The notes: generated by a model from the letters alone, not told the origin. A DNA stretch of 64,000 nt from DASXHZ01 sp036488085 (GCA_036488085.1 DASXHZ010000005.1:1-64000), one strand, 5' to 3'. Shown: positions 50,432-59,398, counted from the first letter of the stretch. Translations and numbers: made by a program.

Positions 50432-52763
50432 TCTGCTCGCGGCGGTGCTGATGGCGCTCTTCGCGTCGTCAGCGCCGCCGCCTACACTTGAACGCTCGTA
50501 CCAGCAGGCGCAGGCGGCGTTCAACTGCGGCGAAGACGCGCTCCCGACCCTCGACGCCGCGCTTGCACTCGCCGGCAACCGCAATGACGAGACGGTGTGG
50601 CGCTTGCGGGTGCTACACGCGAAGGCATTGCTGAGGCGCGGGAATCGGTCCAAGGTACTCGACGACGTTTCTCAACCGTTCCCTGTCGCGCTCGCGAACA
50701 GCGACGTCGCCATCGACCGGCTCCTCGTCCTGAGTTGGATCTCGAACGATCCCGACTCCACACGCTACTTCGAACAGGCAAAGCGAATCGCCACGACGAA
50801 GCGCCCCAAGCGGCTCGGTGAAGTTCTCTTTGTGCATGCGCGCTCCGAGCGCGAGCTGACGGAAGCGCTCAGCGCCGCGAAGCGCGCCGGCGACGTCGCG
50901 ACCGAGGCGAACATCCTCGGCAAACTCGGCGTCGTCGCCGCGAAGAACGAGCGCTTCGCGGAGGCGATCGACTTCGCGCAACGCGCTCGCCGCCTCGCGG
51001 GCGCTTGCGACCTGACGTTCCTGCACCGTACGGAAGGGAACCTCGGCTGGTACTACAACGAGCTCGGCGACCTCGACTCGGCCGAGGAGCACCTGCGGAA
51101 CGCGGTTGCCGTCGCCGCCAGGGTCCATGCCGATGACAATCGCGTCGTCTATCTCCTTCAACTTGGCGAGAGCGAGATGTCGCGCGGCGACCGTATCGCC
51201 GCACGCCGCGACTTCGTCACCGCGCGTGACGTTGCAGTGGCGCTCGGGAGTAACCACTCGGCCAGTGCCTTCATCGACATTGCGACGCTGGAACTGCTCG
51301 ACGGTCACGTGGCCCAGGCACAGCACATCAATGAGACGGCGCGACCGGCGACCCCGCCGGTCACGCTACAGTCGCGCATCCTCTCCGGCCGGATCGATCT
51401 CGCCCGCGGTTCGCTCGACGCGGCGCGTGACGTGTTCCTCGGCGTCATCGGTGAGGCGACCACAAAGGCGGCTCGGTGGCAGGCGGAGACGTGGCTGGCG
51501 CAGGTGTACGCGGCGCGTCATGAAGAGCAGCAGGCGGACGCTCATTTCCGGACCGCGATTGCAACCGTGGATGAGGCGCGATCGGAGATCGACTCAAACG
51601 AGCTGCGCTTCTCGTTCCCCGACGTCGCGGCACAGTTGTATGACGCCTACATCGAGTTTCTCGTCGAACAGCACCGCGACGTTGATGCTCTCCGTATCGC
51701 GGAGCTGAATCGCGCGCGAACATTGTCCGAGGAGCTGAAGCCGGAGAGCGGCGAGCGGTTCGAACCGGTCGCGAAGGTGCGTGCCGCGCGGACGGTCGCG
51801 CTGTCCTACCGCCTCGGGCGTACGCGTTCATTCCTCTGGGTGATCACACCCGCGGGAGTGCAGCGGTTCGACCTTCCGCCGGCAGAGACGATTCAGCAGA
51901 CCGTCAACGCGTACGTGAAGTCCATCGCGCTGCGGCAGTCCGGTTCATACGGGGACGATCTCTATCGAATGCTCGTCGCTCCCGCGGCTGGTGTGCTACG
52001 GGGGCTGGCGGAGATTGCGATCATTCCCGACGGTCGCCTGGCGGCCCTCAATTTCGAGACGCTCGTGAACCCAGCAACCCACCGGTATTGGATCGAGGAC
52101 GTGACGATCGAGAGCGCGCCGTCCCTGCGCCTGCTATCGGCCGCGAGGAGCGACCCTGCCGCCGGACGCCTGCTCCTCGTGGAAAACGCGCAGCCGCCGG
52201 ACCGCACGCTTCCGCCGCTGAAGTACGCGACCGAGGAGTTGCGGCTCGTGCGTTCTCATTTTCCGAACGTGACGGCGCTCGCTGGCGCCGAGGCGACGCC
52301 GCGGGCGTACGTTGCGGCCGAGCCGGAGCGGTATGCGTTCATCCACTTCGTCGCGCACGGTGTGGCGACGCAGCAGCGGCCGCTCGATTCCGCGATCGTT
52401 CTGGCGTCCGATCCAACCGGCTACAAGCTCTATGCGCGCGAGATCCTCGCGCACCGCCTGAACGCGCGGCTCGTGACGATCTCGAGTTGTTTCGGCGCCG
52501 GCCGGCGCGCTTATCAAGGCGAAGGGCTGGTCGGCCTCGCCTGGGCGTTCCTCGGCGCCGGCGCACACGAGGTAATCGCCGCGCTCTGGGAGGTCAACGA
52601 CCGCGCCACCCCCGACCTCATGGACGCGATGTACACCGCCATCCGCAACGGCCGCGATCCGGTCGACGCGTTACGCATCGCGAAGCTGAAGCTTCTCCAC
52701 TCGCACACCATTTATGCGAAGCCGTTCTACTGGGCGACCTTCGTGGTGTACACCGGCGCGTAG
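50400..52763 (+). CDS. TPR-CHAT protease (caspase-like)
   Basis: 787 residues from GTG at 50400. A hydrophobic N-terminus (SLLAAVLMALFASSAPPPT) could be a signal peptide. TPR-like helices span about 30-420 (RTEGNLGWYYNELGDLDSAE). The CHAT domain follows at about 490-787 with catalytic His653 (IHFVAHGVAT) and Cys697 (VTISSCFGAGRRAYQGEG), then FLGAGAHEVIAALWEVND. CHAT proteins are clan CD cysteine proteases related to separase and caspases. Together with the sigma, anti-sigma and unknown protein it makes a four-gene operon. A perfect palindrome follows the stop. Confidence 0.88.
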   Translation: MRRTEWSTGRSLLAAVLMALFASSAPPPTLERSYQQAQAAFNCGEDALPTLDAALALAGNRNDETVWRLRVLHAKALLRRGNRSKVLDDVSQPFPVALANSDVAIDRLLVLSWISNDPDSTRYFEQAKRIATTKRPKRLGEVLFVHARSERELTEALSAAKRAGDVATEANILGKLGVVAAKNERFAEAIDFAQRARRLAGACDLTFLHRTEGNLGWYYNELGDLDSAEEHLRNAVAVAARVHADDNRVVYLLQLGESEMSRGDRIAARRDFVTARDVAVALGSNHSASAFIDIATLELLDGHVAQAQHINETARPATPPVTLQSRILSGRIDLARGSLDAARDVFLGVIGEATTKAARWQAETWLAQVYAARHEEQQADAHFRTAIATVDEARSEIDSNELRFSFPDVAAQLYDAYIEFLVEQHRDVDALRIAELNRARTLSEELKPESGERFEPVAKVRAARTVALSYRLGRTRSFLWVITPAGVQRFDLPPAETIQQTVNAYVKSIALRQSGSYGDDLYRMLVAPAAGVLRGLAEIAIIPDGRLAALNFETLVNPATHRYWIEDVTIESAPSLRLLSAARSDPAAGRLLLVENAQPPDRTLPPLKYATEELRLVRSHFPNVTALAGAEATPRAYVAAEPERYAFIHFVAHGVATQQRPLDSAIVLASDPTGYKLYAREILAHRLNARLVTISSCFGAGRRAYQGEGLVGLAWAFLGAGAHEVIAALWEVNDRATPDLMDAMYTAIRNGRDPVDALRIAKLKLLHSHTIYAKPFYWATFVVYTGA

Positions 52764-52771
52764 CGCCGGGA

Positions 52772-52799
52772 TTCTGTGTGGCGCCGGCGCCACACAGAA
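52772..52799. terminator. Perfect 28-bp palindrome between convergent genes
   Basis: TTCTGTGTGGCGCC joined to its exact reverse complement, giving a 14-bp stem with no loop bases. It shares the TGTGTGGCGCC edge with the GC-palindrome family at 58499 and 62156. Its position between the CHAT and GH63-like genes fits a bidirectional terminator. Confidence 0.6.
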
Positions 52800-52806
52800 C
52801 CAACCA

Positions 52807-55668
52807 TCAGCGCCGCCACTCGTCGATGAGGTTTGCCACGAGGCCCGTCCACCCCGTTTGGTGCGAGGCCCCGAGCCCTTCGCCGGTGTCGCCGTTGAAG
52901 TACTCGTGGAAGAGGACGAGGTCCTTCCAGTGAGGGTCGTGGGCGAACAGCTCGGCCTTACGCGTGCCGCGAGGGCCGTACAACGGGCGGTAGCCGTCGT
53001 GGTCGGGGAGGAAGATGTGGATCATCCGGTCGGCAATTCTCGCGGCCAGGCCCGTCAAGGACACCGTCTGAGAAGGGGCGGGAACGGGGGTGTTCGAGAG
53101 CGTCATGCCGCGGGCGCGTGACTCGGAGCCGGCGACTCCGCCGATGCCGTCGTCGGCGCGCGTGTCGTACATCGGCGGCGGATCGGGCAACGGTGCGTCA
53201 TCGCGTTCGTCGCCGAGGGTGACTTGCACCTCGCGGCCGAACGCTTTCTCGAGCTTGCGGAGCGACTCGATCATCAGGAAGCTGGTCGGGAACCACACCG
53301 GACCGCGCCAGTTGCTGTTCCCCCCTTTCAGCTTCTCGATCGCCTCGGCAGGCTCGTACGACACCGACGCGTTGCCGAACGTGAACGGGTTCTTCTGATG
53401 GAATTTCGAGAGGCTGCGGATGCCGGCGGGTGAGAGGAACTCGTCGGGATCGACGACGCGCGAGAGCAGGTGCTGCAACTGGTTCTGGTCGACCACCGCC
53501 AACACGTGCGTGTAATCACCGTCGTACTGCACCGTCGTCACGCAGCTCTCGACGATCGCGCGGCGGTGCTTGACGAACCAGTCGAGGTTCTCGTGGAAGA
53601 CGCGGAACGGTTCGATCCACGACCGTTCCAGGCGTTCGATCGCGTAGAGCGGGATGAGGCCGACCAGCGAACGGACGCGGAACGGGATCGCCGTACCGTC
53701 GGGAAAACGGACGCAGTCGTAGAAGAAGCCGTCCTGCTCGTCCCACAGCGTCCGGTCGTGCCGCATCATCTTCATCGCGGCGCCGATGTAGACGTAGTGC
53801 TCGAAGAATTTCGTCGCGAGCCCCTCGTAGACGTGGTTCGTCGTCGCGAGCTCCAGCGCCATCCGCATCATCACGAGGCAGAACATCCCCATCCAGCCGG
53901 TGGCGTCGCTCTGTTCGAGCACCGCGCCGTCGGGGAGCGGGTCGCTGCGGTCGAAGACGGTGATGTTGTCGAGACCGAGGAATCCGCCTTCGAAGACGTT
54001 GTTCCCTTCGCGGTCGACCTTGTTCACCCACCAGGTGAAATTCAGCAGGAGCTTGTGGAAGCACTTCTCGAGGAACGCGAGATCGGCGCGGCCGCTGCGG
54101 ATGCGGTCCATGTTGTAGACGCGCCACACCGCCCACGCGTGCACCGGCGGGTTGAGGTCGGAGAACTCCCACTCGTACGCCGGAATCTGGCCGTTCGGGT
54201 GCTGGAACTGCTCGAACAGCATCAGCCAGAGCTGTTCCTTCGCGTACTCGCCGTCGATGAGCGCAAAGACGACGGAGTGGAACGCGAGGTCCCACGCCGC
54301 GAACCACGGGTACTCCCACGTGTCGGGCATCGAGAGGACGCGCATGGAGTTGAGGTGCCGCCAGTGCGAGTTGCGTCCCTGCTGGCGTGACGCGGGCGGC
54401 GGATCGTCGGGATCGTCGCCGTCGAGCCAGACGTCGACGTCGAAGAGGTAGATCTGTTTCGACCAGATCATCCCGCCGAACGCCTGGCGCTGGACATTTT
54501 TTTCTTCGGCGCTTGCACGGGGAGGGTGGATCGACTCGTAGAACTCGTCGGCCTCGGCGCGGCGCTGGATGAAGATGGCGTCGATCTGGTCGTCGGAGTA
54601 GTTGGGTTGCGGGGTTACGGGGTTGCGAGGTTTCGATACGTCTTCGCCCGTAACCTCGTAACCCCGTAACCCCGTAACCTCCGGCCCGAGCCGCATCCGC
54701 ATCGTGTACGACGCCCCCGCCTCGATCTCCACCCGCACCCACCCACACGCCTTCGTGCCGATGTTCTCGGGGTTCGTCGCATCGTGCTCGCCGTTGACGA
54801 TGGCGCGGTGGAACGCGTCCTTCACATAGCGCGTGCGCGAGCGCTGCTCCGGACCGAAGACGCGCTCCATGTGCGTCTCGTTTTCGGTGAAGAGCATCCG
54901 CGCGTCGGGCGGGAGTTGCAGCTTCCTCGGGCCGACGTGCGACGATGCGAGAAGGCCGGCGAGTTGCGCGGCGCGGGAGTCGTCCGCGAGCAAGCCACCG
55001 TCCGTCTCGGTGATCGAAGGCGTCGGCAGACTCTGTCCGCTCCACGACCATGTGTTGCGGAACCAGAGGTGCGGGATGAGGTGCAGCGGCGCTTTGTCAG
55101 GGCCGCGGTTGTGCGCCGTCACGCGAAGGACGATCGCCTCGGAGTCCTCCTTCGCGATCTCGATCTCGATGTCGAAGTAACGCTGGTCGTCGAAGATGCC
55201 GGTATCGATCAGCTCGAACTCCGGATCGCGCGCGCCGCGGTGCTCGTTTGCCTCGATCAGCTCGACGTACGGAAACGCCCGCTGCGGATATTTGTAGAGC
55301 ATCCGCTGGTAGGCGTGGCTCGGGAGACCGTCGAGGTAGAAGTAGCACTCTTTGACGTCCTCGCCATGGTTCCCCTCGGTCGGTATGAGTCCAAAGAACC
55401 GCTCTTTCAGGATCGGATCGCGCTCGTTCCAGAACGCCATCGCCCAGCAGAGGATCTGGTAGCGGTCGCAGAAGCCGCCGATGCCGTCTTCGCCCCAGCG
55501 GTACGCCTTCGAGCGCGCGAGGTCATGCGGCAGGTAGTCCCACGCGTCGCCCCTCGGGCTGTAGTCCTCGCGAACCGTCCCCCAGGCGCGGTCCGCGAGA
55601 TACGGGCCCCACTTGCGCCACTGAAGGATCTCGTGCGCGTCCCCGGACAAACGCGCGCGTTCGCTCAT
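52807..55668 (-). CDS. GH63/MGH1-like glycoside hydrolase
   Basis: 953 residues, cytoplasmic. The (alpha/alpha)6 barrel features of GH63/MGH1-type glucosidases are clear in the C-terminal half: PDTWEYPWFAAWDLAFHSVV, AYEWEFSDLNPPVHAWAVWR, GNSNWRGPVWFPTSFLMIES and LVLFHEYFNGDTGEGLGASH. The N-terminal half is a beta-sandwich region (GDAWDYLPHDLARSKAYRWG). Relatives act on glucosylglycerate, mannosylglycerate or similar alpha-glucosides; the substrate here is unknown. Residues ~339-364 come from an octamer palindrome inserted in frame (54601-54682). It diverges from the DHH gene by 21 bp. Confidence 0.85.
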   Translation of the reverse strand: MSERARLSGDAHEILQWRKWGPYLADRAWGTVREDYSPRGDAWDYLPHDLARSKAYRWGEDGIGGFCDRYQILCWAMAFWNERDPILKERFFGLIPTEGNHGEDVKECYFYLDGLPSHAYQRMLYKYPQRAFPYVELIEANEHRGARDPEFELIDTGIFDDQRYFDIEIEIAKEDSEAIVLRVTAHNRGPDKAPLHLIPHLWFRNTWSWSGQSLPTPSITETDGGLLADDSRAAQLAGLLASSHVGPRKLQLPPDARMLFTENETHMERVFGPEQRSRTRYVKDAFHRAIVNGEHDATNPENIGTKACGWVRVEIEAGASYTMRMRLGPEVTGLRGYEVTGEDVSKPRNPVTPQPNYSDDQIDAIFIQRRAEADEFYESIHPPRASAEEKNVQRQAFGGMIWSKQIYLFDVDVWLDGDDPDDPPPASRQQGRNSHWRHLNSMRVLSMPDTWEYPWFAAWDLAFHSVVFALIDGEYAKEQLWLMLFEQFQHPNGQIPAYEWEFSDLNPPVHAWAVWRVYNMDRIRSGRADLAFLEKCFHKLLLNFTWWVNKVDREGNNVFEGGFLGLDNITVFDRSDPLPDGAVLEQSDATGWMGMFCLVMMRMALELATTNHVYEGLATKFFEHYVYIGAAMKMMRHDRTLWDEQDGFFYDCVRFPDGTAIPFRVRSLVGLIPLYAIERLERSWIEPFRVFHENLDWFVKHRRAIVESCVTTVQYDGDYTHVLAVVDQNQLQHLLSRVVDPDEFLSPAGIRSLSKFHQKNPFTFGNASVSYEPAEAIEKLKGGNSNWRGPVWFPTSFLMIESLRKLEKAFGREVQVTLGDERDDAPLPDPPPMYDTRADDGIGGVAGSESRARGMTLSNTPVPAPSQTVSLTGLAARIADRMIHIFLPDHDGYRPLYGPRGTRKAELFAHDPHWKDLVLFHEYFNGDTGEGLGASHQTGWTGLVANLIDEWRR
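54601..54682. repeat. Octamer palindromic repeat inside the GH63-like coding frame
   Basis: GGGTTGCGGGGTTACGGGGT opposite CCCGTAACCTCGTAACCCCG and CGTAACCTCC. Translated on the minus strand it gives EVTGLRGYEVTGEDVS and KPRNPVTPQ, near-identical to the insertion in the YibQ-like protein. Confidence 0.85.
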
Positions 55669-55689
55669 GGGGGATAGACTAATACACTC

Positions 55690-56595
55690 ATGCGCTTAGT
55701 CACCCGCGGGGATCTGGACGGTCTCACGAGCGCCGTCATCATTACGATGAAGGAGCCGATCGATGAGATTACCCTCGTCCATCCGCAGGACATCACCGAC
55801 AAGCGCGTCCGCATCACGAAGAACGACGTGCTGGCGAACGTGCCGTACCACCCCGACGCCGGGATGTGGTTCGACCATCACCTCCTGACCGAGAGCAACG
55901 AGAAGCCGCCCGAGCACTTCGCCGGCCGTTACGCCGTCGCCCCCTCGGCCGCGCGTCTCGTCTACGACTATTACCTGGAGCGCGATCCGAACGACGAGAC
56001 GCTGAAGGGGTTCGCGACGCTGGTCCACGAGACCGATCGCCTCGACTCCGCGCAGCTCACTCCCACGGACGTCGAGGACCCGCGCGGCTACATCCTCCTC
56101 GGCTACACGATCGACAGCCGCAGCGGCCTCGGCGCGTTCAACGATTACTTCAAGAAGCTCATCGACTGGCTGAAGTCGATGCCGATCGACGACGTGCTGG
56201 CGCAGCCGGAAGTCGCCGCGCGTGTCGAACGCCTCCGCCGCGATCTCGACGATTTCAAGCTCCTGCTGCAGCGCAACAGTTTCACGCTCAACAACGTCGT
56301 GATCACCGATCTCCGCGAGATCAAGCAGCTCCCGACCGGCAACCGCTTCCTCGTCTACACGCTCTTCCCCGAACAGAACGTGTCTCTGCGCGTGCATTGG
56401 GGGCCGTACCACGAGAGCGTCATCGCGGCCGTCGGCCACTCGATCTTCAACCGCACCTGCAACACCTCGGTCGGCGAGCTGATGTCCCGATGGGGCGGCG
56501 GCGGCCACCGCGGCGCCGGCACGTGCGTGCTACCGCTGGAAAGCGCCGCCGAGGCGATCGATGAGATCTTGTTCGAGCTGCAGAAGAATGGCTGA
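55690..56595 (+). CDS. DHH-family phosphoesterase-like protein
   Basis: 301 residues. Metal motifs: MRLVTRGDLDGLTSAV at the N-terminus, the DHH motif in GMWFDHHLLTE, and the C-terminal DHHA1 glycine motif SRWGGGGHRGAGTC. The family includes RecJ, oligoribonuclease NrnA and c-di-AMP phosphodiesterases such as GdpP and DhhP. That is of interest because a c-di-AMP riboswitch lies in the same window, but the substrate cannot be read from sequence. The next small gene starts directly after the stop. Confidence 0.82.
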   Translation: MRLVTRGDLDGLTSAVIITMKEPIDEITLVHPQDITDKRVRITKNDVLANVPYHPDAGMWFDHHLLTESNEKPPEHFAGRYAVAPSAARLVYDYYLERDPNDETLKGFATLVHETDRLDSAQLTPTDVEDPRGYILLGYTIDSRSGLGAFNDYFKKLIDWLKSMPIDDVLAQPEVAARVERLRRDLDDFKLLLQRNSFTLNNVVITDLREIKQLPTGNRFLVYTLFPEQNVSLRVHWGPYHESVIAAVGHSIFNRTCNTSVGELMSRWGGGGHRGAGTCVLPLESAAEAIDEILFELQKNG

Positions 56596-56832
56596 ATGTT
56601 CTTCCATCCGCTGATCTTCAAGTTCCCGCACTTCATCCCGTTCTGGATCGTCTACTTCTGGGCCATCATCCCGGAGATGAAGATCATGCGGAAGGCGCGC
56701 GAGGACGCGAAGAATGACGACTCAAAAGACGCTGGCTCCGTCAACGTGATCTTCTACATCGGCCAGCTCGGGCTCTTCCTCGTCGTCGACTTCATGAAGA
56801 CGCGGCGGCGGTTCATCCCGTATGTGGTGTGA
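56596..56832 (+). CDS. Small membrane protein resembling the N-terminus of isoprenylcysteine methyltransferase-type proteins
   Basis: 78 residues starting immediately after the DHH stop. FFHPLIFKFPHFIPFWIVYF followed by EMKIMRKAREDAKNDDSKDA resembles the first helix and loop of ICMT/PEMT-like membrane methyltransferases, but the catalytic C-terminal half is missing and the protein ends FMKTRRRFIPYVV. It may be a truncated relative; a heptamer repeat array begins right after the stop. Confidence 0.5.
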   Translation: MFFHPLIFKFPHFIPFWIVYFWAIIPEMKIMRKAREDAKNDDSKDAGSVNVIFYIGQLGLFLVVDFMKTRRRFIPYVV

Positions 56833-56834
56833 GG

Positions 56835-56942
56835 CGTTACTCGTGATTCGTTACTCGTTACTCGATTCTCTCGCCCGCAGGGGCGCGCCGGCGCGGCCGC
56901 GCGTAAGCGCCGCTGCCCCGAGTAACGAATAACGAGTAACGA
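56835..56942. repeat. Heptanucleotide inverted-repeat array
   Basis: CGTTACT/CGTGATT units, a GC-rich middle (GCCCGCAGGGGCGCGCCGGC), then CGAGTAACGAATAACGAGTA. Same heptamers as the arrays at 1247 and 3931. Confidence 0.8.
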
Positions 56943-56945
56943 ACA

Positions 56946-57407
56946 TCACCACCGGTGGTAGGCCGGGTGGCCTTCCTTGACCGCGACGAAGAGGCCTCGG
57001 CATGTGGCAGTCACTTTCCCATTCGCCTCGATCGATGCCTCGACGACGGCGCGATCGTCGGCGGGCGACTCGACGACGTGCGCGCGGAGCTTGAGCGGCG
57101 TGTTCATGGGCGTCGGACGTTTGAGGACGACGTGGAAATCGGCGGTCACGGTGCATGGCGGCGTCTCGCTCTGCGCCTTCCTCATCAAATACATCGTCGC
57201 CGCCCAGTTGCTGTGGCAGTCGAGCAGCGCGCCGGTGATGCCGCCGTTCAGGACGTTCTCGAACGCTTCGTGATGCGGCTGCGGCGTCCACTCCGCCACC
57301 AGCTCGTCGCCCTCCTCGAAGCTGCGAATGCGCAGCCCCTTTTCATTCGCCGGCCCGCAGCCGAAGCAGCGGTTGTGAGGAGCCCATGTTTCTTGAACGC
57401 TGTTCAT
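56946..57407 (-). CDS. PaaI-type hotdog-fold thioesterase
   Basis: 153 residues. NRCFGCGPANEKGLRIRSFE, the hotdog helix region EAFENVLNGGITGALLDCHS with the catalytic-type Asp, and VTADFHVVLKRPTPMNTPLK are typical of 4HBT/PaaI thioesterases that hydrolyse acyl-CoA in the cytoplasm. It lies 6 bp downstream of the AcpH-like gene, in the same direction. Confidence 0.85.
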   Translation of the reverse strand: MNSVQETWAPHNRCFGCGPANEKGLRIRSFEEGDELVAEWTPQPHHEAFENVLNGGITGALLDCHSNWAATMYLMRKAQSETPPCTVTADFHVVLKRPTPMNTPLKLRAHVVESPADDRAVVEASIEANGKVTATCRGLFVAVKEGHPAYHRW

Positions 57408-57413
57408 AGCTGC

Positions 57414-57989
57414 TCAGGATAATGTCTTCGCGTACGCCACAACTTCCGGGAAGAACGCGCGGAAGCGCCGCTCGAGCTCACCTCGCGAGTCGACGAGATG
57501 CCGCGTCGCCGCAGCGAGGTCGGGCCTCCGCGCGATCCGGTGCGACATCCGGGCGAGCGTGAGCTCGATACCTGCGACATCGCGATAGCCGAGCAACCAC
57601 CGTTGATCGCGCATCCACGGGTAGACTTCGCGCAGCCGCTCCGGCAACTCGTCGAGATGCGCATCGAGCGTGGCGTGCGTCCGATCGATGAACGTCTCGA
57701 GCGGCTCGTTGCCGAATTCGTCGAAGCGGCAGGCGAGGAAGTGGTCGAGGAAGACGTCGGCGATGACGCGCGAGTAGTGGCCATGCTCGGGGATCAGGAC
57801 GCGCCGGAACGCCGCGACGTGCGGATGCGAGTCGGTGAATGCGTCGATCTTCCGATGAGCCATGATCCCGGCGCGGATGCCGGGCGTGAAGCGCTCGTGT
57901 AGCGGCCCTTTCACGAAGTCGCCGGCCAGATTGCCGATCAGCGACTCCGGCGTGTCGCCGGCGAGAAACAGATGCGCGAGAAAGTTCAT
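57414..57989 (-). CDS. Acyl carrier protein phosphodiesterase-like protein (AcpH family)
   Basis: 191 residues from the ATG at 57989. The N-terminus MNFLAHLFLAGDTPESLIGN and AGIMAHRKIDAFTDSHPHVA match AcpH, followed by VIADVFLDHFLACRFDEF. Conserved His/Asp residues of this HD-like fold are present (AHRKID, DVFLDHFLA). E. coli AcpH removes phosphopantetheine from holo-ACP. The start overlaps the upstream stop by 4 bp (ATGA). Confidence 0.85.
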   Translation of the reverse strand: MNFLAHLFLAGDTPESLIGNLAGDFVKGPLHERFTPGIRAGIMAHRKIDAFTDSHPHVAAFRRVLIPEHGHYSRVIADVFLDHFLACRFDEFGNEPLETFIDRTHATLDAHLDELPERLREVYPWMRDQRWLLGYRDVAGIELTLARMSHRIARRPDLAAATRHLVDSRGELERRFRAFFPEVVAYAKTLS

Positions 57990-59398
57990 GGTGCGTAGAG
58001 CCCGACGAGTCGCCGGTTCCACCATGCCCCCGTGCGCGCCCGCTCCGCGCGACTCGTGAACCAGTACTGCCAGAGCACGGCGCGCACGGCGATAGGCGGC
58101 TTCGCGGCGAACGGATTTCCGGCGAAGAGCTCGAGCACCTGCGGCGAGTTCTCCATCAGCCGCGATTCGGTGTTCATGACGAAGGGATTGTCTTCCGCAT
58201 TGCCGAGCGACGCGAACCAGAGGTTCCAGTCGAATCGCGGCTGGTACGGCGCGTAAATCCCGGGAGCCTTCTTCACGTCCTGCGGCTTGTATCGGAACGG
58301 ATACGCGATCCATGTCGAGCCGTCGAGCGTCCCCTGAAACTCGATCTCGAATCGCGCCCGCGTCATCACCGCGAAGAGGCCGAAGTTGTTCACGATGCGC
58401 GTCGGGGCGAGGGCGGCCGCGAGCGGGAACGACGGGACGAAGAACATGACGCTCGTCGTCACCAGGTGCGCAATGAGGATGGCGCGTAGTACGAGTCCTG
58501 TGTAGCGCCGCCGACTCGGCGGCGAAGCCGGGAACGCCGCCGAGTCGGCGGCGCCACACAGAAGCCGGTCATCGAGCAACCATACGCCGAGAACGAGCAC
58601 GAGGTAATTGAGGAACGCGTAGTTCGCCGTCGCGATGATGCCGGTCTGCAGCAGCGTGCAGATCACGAAGCACGTCACTCGCGACCACCGCGACGGAAAC
58701 AGTCCCAGCCCTACGATGCACAGCTCCACGATCAGCGTCACGGCGGCGGTCGCGGCGTGGAACGTATGCGGGAGTTGCTGCGCGTACCACCCGATCCACG
58801 TCGGCAGCGGCCCGTTCTCGTAGTACTTGTCCATCGCCGTGAGGTGCCGCCACTGCTCCTCGCCGCTGAGGATCTTCACGAGCCCCGACTCGAAGTAGAT
58901 CCGGAACCACTCCCACACCAGGACGAACCGCGCCAGGCGTGGTGGTGAGCTGTTCTTGCCGCCGAGGAAGAGCGAGAGGAATGCGGCCTCGAGCAGCATC
59001 CCGTCGGATTGATATGACGCGAAGTCCTGCGCCGCGCCGATGAACGAGAGAAAACAGATGATCGCAACGGCGATCGAAGTGCGGGGGAGGAGGTTCGCCG
59101 TCAGCGTGATCGATGCAATCGCGCCCACGACGACGATCGCGGTGAGCATCCGGTCGCTGTCATTCAGCCAGAGGACCGTCGGCGCGAACCAATACGCCTT
59201 CACCCCAATCGCGTGCTTGGCCAGCGCCAGGTAATCACGCGCCGGCAGCACTCCGCGCGACCCGATCAAACCGTGAATCTGGAACCATAGCGAATAGAAC
59301 GCCGAAAAGAAGATCAGCCCCAGCGCCCGCAGCCACAGCCACTTCGCGCGCACGTAAGTGAGCGGCTCTCGTTTCACTGCAACGATCTTGTCGAACAT
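57986..59398 (-). CDS. Lipase maturation factor family membrane protein
   Basis: 470 residues from the ATG at 59398 (a longer start at 59437 overlaps the upstream gene more). Many membrane helices. LMF features: QSDGMLLEAAFLSLFLGG, VWEWFRIYFESGLVKILSG, DKYYENGPLPTWIGWYAQQL and a C-terminal soluble part with YAPYQPRFDWNLWFASLGN. Animal LMF1 folds secreted lipases in the ER; bacterial homologues have no established role. Between helices a GC palindrome (58499-58562) adds the segment AADSAAFPASPPSRRRYTG. It is probably cotranscribed with the STT3-like gene and AcpH. Confidence 0.88.
   Translation of the reverse strand: MFDKIVAVKREPLTYVRAKWLWLRALGLIFFSAFYSLWFQIHGLIGSRGVLPARDYLALAKHAIGVKAYWFAPTVLWLNDSDRMLTAIVVVGAIASITLTANLLPRTSIAVAIICFLSFIGAAQDFASYQSDGMLLEAAFLSLFLGGKNSSPPRLARFVLVWEWFRIYFESGLVKILSGEEQWRHLTAMDKYYENGPLPTWIGWYAQQLPHTFHAATAAVTLIVELCIVGLGLFPSRWSRVTCFVICTLLQTGIIATANYAFLNYLVLVLGVWLLDDRLLCGAADSAAFPASPPSRRRYTGLVLRAILIAHLVTTSVMFFVPSFPLAAALAPTRIVNNFGLFAVMTRARFEIEFQGTLDGSTWIAYPFRYKPQDVKKAPGIYAPYQPRFDWNLWFASLGNAEDNPFVMNTESRLMENSPQVLELFAGNPFAAKPPIAVRAVLWQYWFTSRAERARTGAWWNRRLVGLYAP
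58499..58562. repeat. GC palindrome inside the lipase-maturation-factor gene
   Basis: TGTGTAGCGCCGCCGACTCG GCGGCG forms the left arm and CGCCGCCGAGTCGGCGGCGC CACACA the right arm, around AAGCCGGGAA. It stays in frame and adds about 20 residues between membrane helices. Confidence 0.85.

Noticed and set aside
48406..52763. Type III-E CRISPR (Craspase) locus
   Set aside because: Only the CHAT and sigma parts are analogous; there is no gRAMP effector, Csx31 or CRISPR array here.
54784..55677. 297-codon plus-strand frame opposite the GH63-like gene
   Set aside because: It is a shadow frame rich in Arg/Val; the minus-strand gene shows conserved glycosidase motifs through the same bases.
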